Counted from the first letter of the stretch, positions 45,091-56,113 are shown. The stretch: 64,000 nucleotides of DNA from Nicotiana tabacum (GCF_000715075.1 NC_134097.1:131190997-131254996); one strand, 5' to 3'. Numbers and translations: made by a program. The notes: generated by a model not told the origin, from the letters alone.

Positions 45091-45676
45091 CTGCTACTTT
45101 TATATGTGTACTGAGTTATATGTTTTCTTGTGATTTCATTTCATTGATTGTTGGTAATTATCTTTTCTGTCATATTTCATACTACTCGACCGAGGTTAGG
45201 CTTGACACTTACTAGGTACCGTTGTGGTGTACTCATCCCTTTCCTGCACATGTTTTTTGTGTGCAGATCCAGGTTCTACTTCTCAGCCATACTTCCAGTG
45301 AGGCAAGACGATCCAGAGAGTTCATGGTATATCTGCCACGTTTGCAGACCTAGAAATCCCTCTCTATTCCTCCTTTAGTTACAAACATTCCTGTATTTTC
45401 TTTGTTGTTAGACTTTTTGGAGATTAGATACACTATGTACTTTTGTAGCTTGTGATTTCATGAGATTTCGGGTTTTGGGAGTGTTATGTTCAGTTGAGAA
45501 AGTGTTATTATTGTAAATTCTCGAGCAACATTTTAAACTCCTTTATTATATTTTCTTGTTAATTGTTAGTTTCATATTTTTTATTTCATTTTTGATGTTT
45601 TGATAGGCTTACCTAGTCGTAGAGACTAGTTGTCGTCACGACAGTTCACGGAGGGAGAACTCGAGTCGTAATAAGT

Positions 45677-45688
45677 TGGTATCAGAGC
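45677..45688 (+). other. Primer binding site of Tekay-3
   Basis: TGGTATCAGAGC three bases after the LTR end, complementary to initiator Met-tRNA. Confidence 0.93.
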
Positions 45689-45877
45689 TCTAGGTTCATA
45701 GGAATCATAAATCACAAACCGGTTTATTAGAGTCTCACGGATCGGTACGAAGACGTATGTACTTATCTTCGAGCGGCTATGTAACTGTTAGGAAAAAATT
45801 CCACTTTATTTGATTTCCTTGTCGTGCAAGATTTTTGATATCAAAATTCTAAACCTCTATCTTCTATTCTCTCACAG

Positions 45878-47320
45878 ATGGTGAGGACACGTGCTACTGA
45901 AGATGACTAGGCACCCGCGCCCCCTACTAGAGCCGTCGGAGGTTGGGGCCGGAGTAGAGGCCGAGGATGCACACATGGTGCAGCCAGAGCACACATGCGA
46001 GCTGCTATAGAGGAGCCACCAGCAACTTTAGTCGGAGCCCAGGCACCGGATACGGCTACTGCTACTACTACTCTAGCTCTCCAGGAGACCCTTACACAGT
46101 TCATGAGCATGTACACCACTCTAGTTCAAGCATGGTTGATTCCCCTTGCTGCAACCATATCTCAGGCTGGGGGAGGAGCATAGACTTCCACTGTCTGTAC
46201 CCCAGAGCAGCGGGTTCAGGTTGATCATATCCCAGAGGTTATACCGGTACCGTGTGTAGCCCCAGTTCAGCCCGAGGATAGGGCAACAACTTCAGAGGAT
46301 GAGCAACAGAGGCTTGAGAGGTTCAAGAAGTACAAGCCTCCTATATTTAGTGGTCTAGTATCAGAGGATGCTCGGCACTATGGATATATCAGGATCGAGT
46401 GGGGTTTCTTTCACTGCCTTCCAGCTTCGAGGAGCAGCCTATCCGTGGTGGTGTAAGTTTGAGTTAACAGTCTGGCTGAGGCAGCTTCCTTTTGATGGAC
46501 CTAGTTTTCGGATATGTTTTTGAAGGAGTATGTTCCTCAGAGTCTTAGGGATGCATGGCGCATAGAGTTTGAGCATTTGCGCCAGGGTACTATTATTGTT
46601 TTTGGAGTATGTTGTCTATTTCACTGACTTGGCTAGACATGAACCGACCTTGGTTTCTACAGTTTGTGAGAGAGTTCACCGGTTTATTGAGGGGCTCATT
46701 CCTAGCATCAGGTCTAGCATGGCCCGGGAGCTAGATATGGATATTGTTTATCAGTAGGTGGTGAGCATTACTAGGAGAGTAGAGGGCATGCTTGCTCGGG
46801 ATAGAGAGGAGAGAAAGGCCAAGAGGTATCGAGAGTCAGGCCATTATTATGGTGCCTGTACCCCAACTGCATTTCATCATGGTAGGGGTTATATGATTTT
46901 CCCCGTTCATTTATCTCTTCCAATAGCCAGCGGTATTAAAGCTTCACCTAGACCTCAGGAGCCATATTACGCACCTCCAGTATCTAGTGCGCCTCCCACA
47001 CGGGGTGCTTTCAGTGGTCAGTCCACCAGACATGGCCTGAGCCAGTCATAGCTGCCACGCCCTCCCAGAGCTTGTTTTGAGTGTGGCGACACATGCCATA
47101 TGATGAGGGATTATCCTAGACTTAGGAGGGGTGCACCTCCATAGCCTTTTAGCCACAGCGTGCTCCGCAGAGTTCCCAAGCTATGATTACGCACCAGTTG
47201 CTACCTCACTTGCTCAGCCAGCTAGAGGTGGAGGTTGGGGAGGTAGAGGTCGCCCTAGAGGGGGAGGAAATGCCTGATACTATGCCTTTCCTGCCTGTAC
47301 TAAGGCTGTCGCCTCCAATT
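45878..47320 (+). pseudogene. Tekay-3 gag
   Basis: ATG at 45878 gives MVRTRATEDD, then a stop and a basic Gly/Arg stretch. Open pieces 45995-46183 (LALQETLTQFMSMYTTLVQ), 46569-46757 and 46758-47051 cover gag in different frames. The zinc knuckle at about 47075-47115 reads CFECGDTCHMMRDYP: the last cysteine is Tyr (codon 47112-47114) and a Cys replaces the Gly before His. Frameshifts and stops make it non-functional. Confidence 0.87.
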
Positions 47321-47980
47321 CTGTCATCATAGGTATTGTTCTGGTCTATCATAGAGATGCATCGGGTCTATTTGATCCAGGCTCCATTTATTCTTATGTG
47401 TCCTCTTATTTTTCCTTGCATTTGGGTGTATCTCGGGATTCCTTGAGTTCCCCTGTTTATGTTTCTACTCATGTGGAGATTCTCTTATTTTAGAATGCGT
47501 TTATCGGTCGTGTTTGATTGCTCTTAGTGGTTTTGAGACCAGAGCCAATTTGTTATTGCTCAGCATGGTAGATTTCGATGTTATCTTAGGCATGGACTGG
47601 TTGTCGCCCTATTATGCTATTCTTGATTGTCATGCTAAGACCGTGGCACTAGCTATGCCAGGTGTACCGCGAGTAGACTGGAGGGGTACTTTAAATCACA
47701 CTCCTAGTAGAAATATTTCATTTCTTAAAGCTTAACGAATTGTTGAGAAGGGGTGTGACACGTATCTAGCTTATGTGAGAGACGTCGGTATTGATAACCC
47801 TACAATTAATTCAGTCCCAATAGTACGGGATTTCTCTGATGCGTTTCCAGCTGATCTTCCTAGCATGTCGCCCGATATAGGTATTGGTTTTGGCATTGAT
47901 TTGTTGCCGGGTACTCAGCCCATTTCTATTCCCCCTTATCGTATGGCCCCTCCTGAGTTGAAGGATCAGTTATAGGAATT
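47321..47980 (+). pseudogene. Tekay-3 protease
   Basis: The active site reads LFDPGSIYSYVSS at about 47368-47406, the same DPGS form as Tekay-1. The 73-residue frame 47514-47735 carries LSMVDFDVILGMDWLSPYYAILDCHAKTV, the protease C-terminal part. 47775-47975 is the linker to RT, ending YRMAPPELKDQL before a TAG. Confidence 0.85.
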
Positions 47981-48570
47981 GCTGGATAAGGGCTTTATTC
48001 AGCCCAGTGTGTCACCTTGGGGTGTTCATGTCTTGTTTGTGAAGAAAAAAGATGGTTCTATGCATATGTTCATTGATTATCGCTAATTGAACAAAGTTAC
48101 AGTGAAGAATCGGTATCCTTTACCCCGTATTGATGATCTTTTTAACTAGTTACAGGGTGCTCGAGTGTTTTCTAAGATTGACTTGCGTTCATGTTATCAT
48201 CAATTAAAGATTCGGGAGCCAAATATCCCAAAGACTGTTTTTAGGACTCGGTATGGTCATTACGAGTTTCTTGTTATGTCATTTGGGCTGACCAATGCCC
48301 CAGCAGCATTTATGCATTTGATGCACAGTGTTTTCTGACCATATCTTGACTTGTTCATATTTATCTTTATTTATTACATTTTGGTATACTCCCGGAGTTG
48401 GGAAGACCATGAGCAGCACCTGAGGACAGTGCTTCAGACTTTTAGAGAAAAGAAATTATATGCAAAGTTCTCAAAATGTGAGTTCTGGTTGGATTCCGTG
48501 GCATTCTTGGGTCATGTGATATCAAGTGAAGGAATCAAGGTGGATCCGAAGAAAGTGGAAGTAGTGTAGA
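47981..48570 (+). pseudogene. Tekay-3 reverse transcriptase with FIYY in place of FIDD
   Basis: The RT motifs [28 protein letters not shown] and FSKIDLRS are readable through several TAG/TAA codons. At 48366-48377 the catalytic motif is FIYY: both metal-binding aspartates have become tyrosine (TAT TAC, 48372-48377), while Tekay-1 retains FIDD. The open frame continues with [16 protein letters not shown] and [13 protein letters not shown] to 48569. Such an enzyme cannot polymerise. Confidence 0.9.
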
Positions 48571-49140
48571 GTTGGCCTTGACCATCTTCAGCTATAGAGA
48601 TCCGTAGTTATCTTGGCTTGGCGGGTTATTTTTGTCGATTTATTGAGAGATTTTCATATATTGCAGCACCTATGACCTGGCTGACCCAGAAGGGTTCTCC
48701 ATTTCGATGGACAGAAGAGTGTGAGGAGAGCTTTTAGAAGCTCAAGACAACATTGACTACAACCCCAGTCTTGATATTGCCTATAGGTTTGGGGTCTTAT
48801 ATTGTCTATTGTGATGCCTCGAGAATTGGCCTAGCAGTATTGATGTAGGATGGTAGAGTAATTGCCTACGCATCCAAACAGCTGAAGGTGCATGAGAAGA
48901 ATTATCCTTTCCAAGATCTCGAGTTACTGCTATTGTGCACGCCTTGAAAATCTGGCGTCATTATTTGTATGGTGTTCCTTGTGAGATCTATACTAATCAC
49001 CATAGTTTTCAGCACTTGTTCAAGCAGAAGGACCTTAATTTGCATCAAAGGAGGTGGTTAGAGCTGTTGAAGGACTATGATATCACTATTTTGTATCACC
49101 CGGGCAAGGCCAATGTAGTGGCTGATGCTTTGAGTCACCG
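48571..49140 (+). pseudogene. Tekay-3 RT thumb and RNase H
   Basis: YLGLAGYFCRFIERFS, LTQKGSPFRWTEECEESF, LILPIGLGSYIVYCDASRIGLAV and [15 protein letters not shown] are readable with stops. The frame resumes at 48935 with [20 protein letters not shown], where the RNase H aspartate motif TDH reads TNH. The tail runs into [14 protein letters not shown]. Confidence 0.87.
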
Positions 49141-50534
49141 AGTGGAGTGTTTGGGGAGTTTGGCTTATCTACCAGTAGCGGAGAGGCCTATTGCGATGAA
49201 TTTTCAAGCCTTAGCCAGCCAGTTTGTGAGATTAGATATTTCGGACCATGGTTGGGTTCTAGCTTGTGTGATTTCTCGGTCTTCCTTGTTTGATCGTATT
49301 ATAGAGCGTCAGTATGATGACCCTCATTTACTTGTCCTCAAGGACAAGGTTCTACATGGCAATGCCAGAAATGTGACCATTGGTAATGATAGGGTATTAA
49401 GGATGTAGGGTCAGATATGTGTACCCAATGTTGATGGGCTTTGGGAGTTAATTCTAGAGGAGGCCCACAGTTCACAGTATTCCATCCATCCGGATGCCAA
49501 GAAGATGTATCAGGATTTGAGGCAGCACTATTGGTGGAGGAGGATGAATAAAGATATAGTTGGGTTTGTAGCTCGATGCCTCAATTGTTAGTAGGTGAAG
49601 TATAAGCATCAAAGACCGGGTTGCTTGCTTCAGCAGATAGAGATTCCGAAGTGAAAGTGGGAACGAATCACCATGGACTTCGTAGTTGGACTCCCGCGGA
49701 CTTTGAGGAAGTTCAATGCCATTTGGGTAATCGTGGATCTGCTGACCAAGTTCGCGCACTTCATTCCTGTGTGTACTACCTTTTCTTCGGAGTGGTTGGC
49801 GGAGATTCACATCTAGGAGATTGTTTGTCTGCATGGTATTCCAGTTTCCATCATTTTATATAGAGGTACTCAGTTCACATCATGGTTCTGAAGGGCCGTA
49901 GCATGAGTTGGGTACTCGGGTGGAGTTGAGCATAACATTTCACCCCCAAACAGACGTATAGTCCGAGCGCACTATTCATATTCTTGAGGATATGCTTTGT
50001 GTGTATGTAATGGAGTTTGGAGGTTATTAGGATCAGTTTTTTCCACTTGCGGAGTTTTCCTACAACAACAGTTATCATACCAGCATTCAGATGGAACCGT
50101 ATAAGGCTCTGTATGTTAGGCGATGTAGATCTCTGGTGGGTTGGTTCGAGCCGGACGAGGATAGATTATTGGGCACAAACTTGGTTCAGGATGCCTTGGA
50201 GAAGGTCAGGGTGATTCAGGATAGACTCCGCACAGCCCAGTCCAGACAGAAGTGTTATGCGGACCGGAATGTTCGTGATGTTTCCTACATGGTTGGAGAG
50301 CGGGTTTTGCTTTGGGTTTTGCTTATGAAGGGCGTTATGAGATTTGGGAAGAAGGGAAAATTGAGCCTAAAGTTTATTGGCCCCTTTGAGGTATTGTGGC
50401 ATGTTGGGAAAGTTGCTTATGAGCTTGCCTTACCTCCCAGCTTGGCAGGAGTTCATCCGGTATTTCATATTTCAATTCCCTGGAGGTATCACGGTGATCC
50501 GTCGCACGTGTTGGATTTTAGTTTAGTTGGATAA
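49141..50534 (+). pseudogene. Tekay-3 integrase with a lost aspartate
   Basis: The N-terminal zinc region (HSSQYSIHPDAKKMYQDLRQHYWW...CLNC) precedes the core. MDFVVGLP keeps the first Asp. The second catalytic position reads IILYRGTQF: Asp to Tyr (codon 49859-49861). The glutamate region is unreadable because of frame breaks around 49900-49980. The C-terminal domain (50091-50534) is the best kept part: SRQKCYADRNVRDVSYMVGERVLLWV...GKLSLKFIGPFEVL and HPVFHISI. Confidence 0.88.
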
Positions 50535-50559
50535 GGATTTATCTTGTGTTGAGGAGCCA

Positions 50560-50712
50560 ACGGCTATATTGGATAGGTAAGTTCGAAAGCTAAGGTCAAA
50601 GAACATTTCTTCCGTGAAGGTTCAGTAGAGGGGACATCCGGTCGAGGAGGCGACTTAGGAGACCAAGCAGGATATGCACAGCCGTTATCCTCATCTTTTC
50701 ACCATTTTAGGT
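50560..50712 (+). pseudogene. Tekay-3 chromodomain
   Basis: Read through stops, the stretch gives AILDR, VRKLRSKNISSVKVQ, RGHPVEEAT and MHSRYPHLF, the chromodomain core. Stop codons replace a Gln and two Trp codons of that core. It lies between the integrase C-terminus and the polypurine tract, as in Tekay-1. Confidence 0.82.
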
Positions 50713-50724
50713 ATGTCTCTATAC

Positions 50725-50762
50725 TCGTTTGAGGATGAACGATTATTTTAAAAAGGGGAGGA
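50725..50762 (+). other. Tekay-3 hairpin and polypurine tract
   Basis: TCGTTTGAGGATGAACGA (50725-50742) is the weaker counterpart of the hairpin in Tekay-1 and the LARD. The tract AAAAAGGGGAGGA (50750-50762) abuts the LTR start TGTAACGACC. Confidence 0.85.
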
Positions 50763-51459
50763 TGTAACGACCCAGCCGGTAGTTTTGAGAGTAATAGCCC
50801 TGATCCCCTATTAACTACTTTCTCCATATCTATTTTCTACTATTGTGATTTTCCGGGGTGGTTCATCTTGAGTTTCAGAGAGTTTTGGGACACTTAGTCC
50901 CTAAATAAGAGTTTAAGTCTTAGAAATTGGACCGTAGTCAGAGCAGTGTGAACACAGGTCCGTAATGGAGTTATGTCAATTCCAATAGCTCTGTTGGGTG
51001 ATTTTAGGCTTAGGGGCGTGTCCGGATTGTGTTTTGGAGGTCTGTAGCTTATTTAGGCTTGAAATGCCGAAAGTTGAATTTTTGGAATTTTCATGCCGAT
51101 AGTGAAATTTTGATATCTAGGTCGGAATCCAATTTTGGAAGTTGGAATAAGTCTGTAATATGGAATATGACTTGTGTGCAAAATTTGGGGTCAATCGGAC
51201 GTGATTTGGTTGGTTTTGGTATCGGTTGTAGGATTTTGAAATTTCAAGCTCATTAAGTTTGGATTGGAGGGTGATTCGTGATTTTAGCATTTTTTTGGTG
51301 TGATTTTAGGGCTCGATTAAGTTCGTATGGTGCTTTAGCATTGGTTGGTATGTTTTGTTGAGGTTCTGGGGACGTCGGTTGTGTTTCGGATTCTCAACGG
51401 GTCATTTTAGGACTTAGAAGGATAGCAGATTTGTTGGTTTTTCTATTGCAGACAATTGT

Positions 51460-51718
51460 TCTTCGTGTTCGCGAAGGCTGGTCAGTGGAGGCATCGCAAA
51501 CACGAGGATCTGAGCGCGTTCTCGAAGAGGAAAAAACGGAGTAGCTGGGACATTAGGAAGTTTCTCTACACATTTGCGAGTAAGGGGTCGCGTTCGCAAA
51601 GGTCTTGGCAGCTGAAGTTACGCATTCGCGAGAGGACCCTCGCGTTTACGAAAGAGGAATTTGGGCCAGTGGGATTTCGTTCATCGCGATCACAATGGTA
51701 GTCTCGCGTTCGCAAAGA
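51460..51718. repeat. Cluster of CGCGTTCGCGAA-type words in the Tekay-3 3' LTR
   Basis: Words GTGTTCGCGAAGG, CATCGCAAACACGAGG, GCGCGTTCTCGAAGAGG, TCGCGTTCGCAAAGG, CGCATTCGCGAGAGG and CTCGCGTTTACGAAAGAGG lie 15-35 bases apart, 0.70-0.96 kb from the LTR start. This is the same place as in Tekay-2 and the solo LTR. Confidence 0.87.
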
Positions 51719-52584
51719 AGAATGCATTTGGGCATAATTTAAAATCCAATATCAAGGGTTTGAGTTCATAACTTCAAAAATTGATTGAGAGCTTGGTATA
51801 AGGCGAAATTTGGAGAGATTTTCGGAGAAATTTCTGGGTAATGATTCCTAACTCTTTTTTGATTATATATCATTAATCTTAACATGAATTCATCATCTAA
51901 TTTTGGATTTGGAGTGAAAAATTGGAGAAATTTGAGAAAAGTTCTTAGGCCAAATTTTGGGATTTTGATCGAGATTTTGGTATCGGACTTGAGTGAATTT
52001 GGTATGGTTAGACTTGTGAGTGAATGGGTGTTTATAATTTATGACTTTTACCCGATTTCGAGACGTGGGCCTGGAGAGGGGTTTTGAGCATTTTTCTATT
52101 TTCTTGACTTAGCTTCGATTTCATTAGCTAAATTAGTTGTTTGTAGTTGTATTTACGTTTTGATTTTTATTTGATTAGATTTTGGCCACTCGGAGTTGGA
52201 TACTCGTAGCAAGAGCATGTTTTCAGATTGATTTGAGCTTAGTTTGAGGTAAGTGTCTTACCTAACTCTGTGTGGGAGAACTCCCCTTAGGATTTTGGTA
52301 TTGTTGTTATATGAATGTTGTGTACATGAGGTGACGAGTGCGTACATGTGCTAATTGTTGAAAAAATCCCATTTTTATTGAGTAAATGTCTTTGCTTTCC
52401 TTTAATCGAGCAATACTAGTATGTGAAACCTCCTGTTTAGCTTAGGAAAGCATGCCTATGTGACTTAACTGTCTTATCTGCTTTAACTGCTTAATTGGAT
52501 TCTCTGTAGCATGTTTAGAGTAGAATTTCCTGTTTCTTGATACGAACTTGGATAGAACGGTAGATTTCTTTCTTGAGACTGTTG

Positions 52585-52820
52585 TGTGTTTACTTTGGGA
52601 CTACGGAATGATATTCCGGGAGATCCCCCTTGCATGTTTACATTTGGACTATGAATCGGTATTCCAGGAGATCCCCCTGCATATTTATATTTGGGACTCC
52701 GGGACGTAATCCTGGGAGATTCCCTGCATATTTACGATTTGGACTACGGGACAGTACCCCGAGAGATCCTCTATACATTTACATTGGGACTACGGGACGG
52801 TATCCCGAGAGATCCCCTGC
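52585..52820 (+). repeat. Tandem array in the Tekay-3 3' LTR
   Basis: About five units with GGGACTACGGGACGGTATCC and GAGATCCCCTGC, equivalent to 44840-45090. Confidence 0.9.
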
Positions 52821-53441
52821 TGCTTTTATCTATGTATTCAGTTATACCTTTTCCTATGATTTCATTTCATTGACTATTGGTAATTATCTTTTCTGTCATA
52901 TTTCTTGCTGTTTATCTTTATATAGATATAACCAATTGGGCCCTGACCTGATCTCGTCACTACTCGATCAAGGTTAGTCTTGGCACTTACTAGGTACTGC
53001 TGTAGTGTACTCATGCTCTTTCACGCACATGTTTTTCGTGTGCAGATCCAGGTTCTACATCTCAGCCATACTTGCAGTGAGGCGAGGCGATCCAGAGACT
53101 TCGAGGTACATCTGTCGCGTCTGCAGACCTAGAAGACCCTCTCTATTCCTTCTTTAGTTATAAATATTCCTGTATTTTCTTCGTTGTTAAACTTTTTGGA
53201 GGTTAGATACACCATGTACTTCCGTAGCTTGTGATTTCATGAGATTACGGGTTTTGGGAGTGCTATGTTCAGTTGAGAGAGTGTTATTATATTACACTAT
53301 CGAGCGACATTTATTATATTTTCCTGTTAATAGTTAGTTTTGCATTTTTTATTTCATTTCTGAGGATTAGTTAGGCTTACCTAGTCGTAGAGACTAGGTG
53401 CCGTCACGACAGTTCACGGAGGGAGAATTCAGGTCGTGACA

Positions 53442-53944
53442 TGAAGCCATTGCCTCCATATCTTTGACATGAATTTCTTGGCTCTTATTCTACTTTACCG
53501 GTTATTCTTTCCTCTTGTTTGACTAATGTGCAGGTAGAATCCACATTGTTGGTGTTACAAAAGAGGAAGAAGACTATTGCATGGACATTGGCAGATATTC
53601 GGGGGATAAGCCACGCATTTTGCATGCACAAGATTAACTTGGAGGAAGGTGCCAAATCATCTATTGAACATTAGAGGAGACTCAATGAAGCCATGCAAGA
53701 GGTTGTCAAAAAGGAGATATCAAGTGGTTGGATGTCAAGGTTGTCTACCCCATTTCCGATAGTTCGTGGACTTCTCCGGTTCAATGTGTTCCAAAGAAAG
53801 GGGGCATGACGGTGGTCACCAATGATAATAATGAGTTTATTCCTACAAGAATAGTAATAGGGTGGAGAGTGTGTATGGACTATCGTAAGCTCAACAAAGT
53901 CACAAGGAAGGACCATTTTCTAGTTCCCTTCCTAGATTCTTCAT
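53442..53944 (+). pseudogene. Athila-1 RT, N-terminal remnant
   Basis: After the second TGAAG the Athila frame resumes (PLPPYL), with KRKKTIAWTLADIRGISHAFCMHKINLEEGAKSS and EAMQEVVKKE. A frameshift at about 53715 leads to WMDVKVVYPISDSSWTSPVQCVPKKGG and GWRVCMDYRKLNKVTRKDHF (53728-53940). The palm with the catalytic aspartates is missing: VPFLD at 53940 is followed directly by sequence from the far end of RT. Confidence 0.88.
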
Positions 53945-54210
53945 TTGGTCTATTATGCAAGTAAGACAATGAACAGTGCCCAAGTCAGCTACACCATTAT
54001 GGAGAAAGAGCTTCTTGCAGTGTTTGCTATTGAGAAGTTCCACTCATACTTGATGGGTACAAAAATGATTGTCCATACGGATCATGCGGCACTTCGTTAT
54101 CTTATAAGAAATAAAGATTCCAAAGCCTGATTGATGAGATGGGTGCTTCTGTTGTAAGAGTTTGATATAGACATCCAAGATCGAAAAGGAAGTGAAAACC
54201 AAGTGGCGGA
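53945..54210 (+). pseudogene. Athila-1 RNase H, C-terminal part
   Basis: VYYASKTMNSAQVSYTIMEKELLAVFAIEKFHSYLMG and VHTDHAALRYLIRNKDSKA are RNase H segments. A stop at 54128 is followed by FDIDIQDRKGSENQVADNLS in frame. The junction at about 53940 marks a deletion estimated at 0.7 kb from typical RT length. Confidence 0.87.
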
Positions 54211-55592
54211 TAACTTGTCTTGTTTGGAGGAGGAGGGGAGGCCGCATGATGGCCTTGAAATCAATGACTCCTTCCCCGATGAGTACCTCTTGGCTATTTC
54301 AATGAAAGAGGTGCCATGGTTCGCGGATATAGCAAATTTTCTTGTAAGTGGTATCATCCCATATGAGTTCTCTTCAAACCAAAGGAAGAAGCTCAAACAG
54401 GATTGTCAAGACTATTATTGGGATGAACAGTACCTTTTTGGATTTGTACGGATGGAGTGATTAGAAGATGTGTACCGGAGGAGGAAAAATGTGAAATTCT
54501 TAGGTCTTGTCATTCTTCGCCGTATGGTGGCCACCATGGTGGAGCAAGAATGGCGGCCAAAGTGCTAAGTTGCGATTTCTATTGGCCCACTCTTTACAAG
54601 GATGCAAGTGATCTAGTCAAGCCTTGTGATAAATGTCAAAGGGCCGGTGGAATTTCAAAAAAAAAATGAAATGCCCCTCACCACCATTTTGGAGATTGAT
54701 ATTTTCGATGTGTGGGGTATTGACTTCATAGGTCCTTTTGTGAGTTCTCATAGAAACACCTGCATCTTGGTCGTGGTTGATTATATGTCCAAATGGGTTG
54801 AGGTCATTGCTTTACCCAACGATGAAGCGAGAAGTGTGATGGTATTGTTGAAGAAGAATATTTTCACAAAGTTTGGTACTCCAAGGGCTATCATAAGCGA
54901 TGGAGGGTCGCATTTTTGCAACAAATCTTTCGGCACCTTACTCACCAAGTATGGTGTCAGTAATAAAGTAACGACTCCCTATCATCCACAAGCAAATGGT
55001 CAAGTGGAAGTCTCCAACGGGGAGATAAAAAGTATTTTGTCTAAAATAGTGAATGTTAGCCGGACGGATTGGTCCAAAATATTTGATGATGCTTTATGAG
55101 CTTATAGTACATCTTATAAACTACCTATCGGAATGTCTCCATATCGGTTGGTGTTCGAAAAAGCTTGTCATATTCCGGTGGAACTTGAGCACAAAGCCAT
55201 GTGTGCTTTAAAGAAGTTGAATCTTGAGTGGGCTGTCGCCGCCAACTTAAGGGTGGCAAACTTAATGAGTTGGATGAGTTCTGGTACCATGCATACACAA
55301 GTTCATCTTATACAAAGAGAAGATAAAATATCTTCATGACAAGTACATTTGGAACAAAGAGTTTAAAGAGGGTGATCTTGTGTTGTTGTTCAATTCACGA
55401 TTACGGATGTTTCCTGGAAAGTTAAAGTCAAAATGGAGTGGCCCGATTGAGGTTGTGGGTGTGACACCCTTTGGTGCATTGGACTTGAAGAATAAAAATG
55501 ATGAGGTTTTTAGAGTCAATGTTCACCAGGTGAAGCATTATCTAAGAAAAGTTGGTGATGGCCACATCGTGGCGGTAATTTATTTCAAGTGA
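54203..55592 (+). pseudogene. Athila-1 integrase, DDE triad intact
   Basis: Four frames cover it. 54203-54460 and 54457-54669 hold the linker and the HHCC zinc domain (CHSSPYGGHHGGARMAAKV...KPCDKCQ). 54626-55099 holds the core with Asp33 (GIDFIGPF), Asp92 (IISDGGSHF) and Glu128 (ANGQVEVSN), spacing D-x35-E. 55133-55339 and 55380-55592 hold the C-terminus ([45 protein letters not shown]). One-base shifts at about 54460, 54660 and 55270 and a TGA at 55097 break it, but the catalytic residues survive. Confidence 0.9.
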
Positions 55593-55779
55593 TGGTAATT
55601 TGCATCGTGTCGCAACGTTAAATCAAGCGTTTCTTGGGAGGCAACCCATGTTTCTTTTTCTCTTTTTCTTTTCTTTTTCTTTAGATAGGTTTTATTTTGT
55701 GCTAACTGGATTTGAAGTGTGTTTCAGGAATAAGTGTGATTTGTAAGAACTGTGCTCAAAAAAATTGGCTAAGTATGGA

Positions 55780-56075
55780 AAAAGTGCGGACCACACATGC
55801 ATTGTGTGAACCGCATAATTTTGGATGCTACAGCAGAAGGCAAGTGCGACTGCACAAATCTTGCGTGGACCGTACAACTTGAGATGGGAAAATTCAAACT
55901 CTCTGAAGTTTGATCTATTAGAGAATTGGCCATTCTACGGCCGCATACCAAATTATGCGGTCCGCAGCAAAATTCTGCAGTCGCACCACAAAATGTGCGG
56001 ACCGCAAATCAGCAAGGCTACTGAGCCTTCAGGTAATACAGTGCGAACCGCAGAAGGAATTCTGCGGCTGCACTC
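55780..56075. repeat. GTGCGGACCGCA-type word cluster inside Athila-1 (first)
   Basis: At least nine words such as AAGTGCGGACCACACATGC, TGTGTGAACCGCATAATTTT, TTATGCGGTCCGCAGC and ATGTGCGGACCGCAAATC. They match the LTR cluster words. The cluster lies 3' of pol and ends about 30 bases before a TATA box. Confidence 0.87.
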
Positions 56076-56105
56076 CTCCCTTGTTTCCCAAAGTCTGTCT
56101 GCTAG

Positions 56106-56113
56106 TATAAATA
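56106..56113 (+). promoter_or_regulatory. Internal TATA box between pol and env-like ORF
   Basis: TATAAATA in GCTAGTATAAATAGTAGCC. The core TAGTATAAATAG is identical to that of the Athila-2 LTR (59840-59851). Preceded by the word cluster and followed by a pyrimidine-rich leader, it looks like a second promoter driving the env-like ORF 0.87 kb downstream. The role is inferred. Confidence 0.6.

Larger units (their letters stand above)
42858..45673 (+). repeat. Tekay-3 5' LTR (deleted and inserted)
   Basis: 2816 bp. It aligns with the 3' LTR except for a deletion at about 43115 (the 3' LTR has 758 extra bases there) and the transposon at 43204-44168. The terminal CA is now TA (45672-45673). It contains the GGGACTACGGGACGG array at 44840-45090. 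Confidence 0.92.
42858..53441 (+). mobile_element. Tekay-3: full-length chromovirus in Athila-1
   Basis: 10,584 bp with both LTRs (42858-45673 and 50763-53441), primer site, gag-pol and polypurine tract, and a perfect TGAAG target duplication. The Athila reading continues across the empty site (LELK then PLPPYL). The pol carries many stops and changed catalytic residues. The left LTR has lost about 758 bp and gained a 965 bp DNA transposon. Confidence 0.96.
50763..53441 (+). repeat. Tekay-3 3' LTR
   Basis: 2679 bp, TGTAACGACCC to GGTCGTGACA. It keeps the segment lost from the 5' LTR (51030-51787), which contains the word cluster at 51460-51718. The array at 52585-52820 matches the 5' LTR. 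No gene is seen. Confidence 0.94.

Noticed and set aside
44807..45133. Trp/Tyr/Gly-rich repeat proteins in Tekay-3 LTRs
   Set aside because: They are frames through the GGGACTACGGGACGG tandem array; the equivalent place in the other LTR reads differently.
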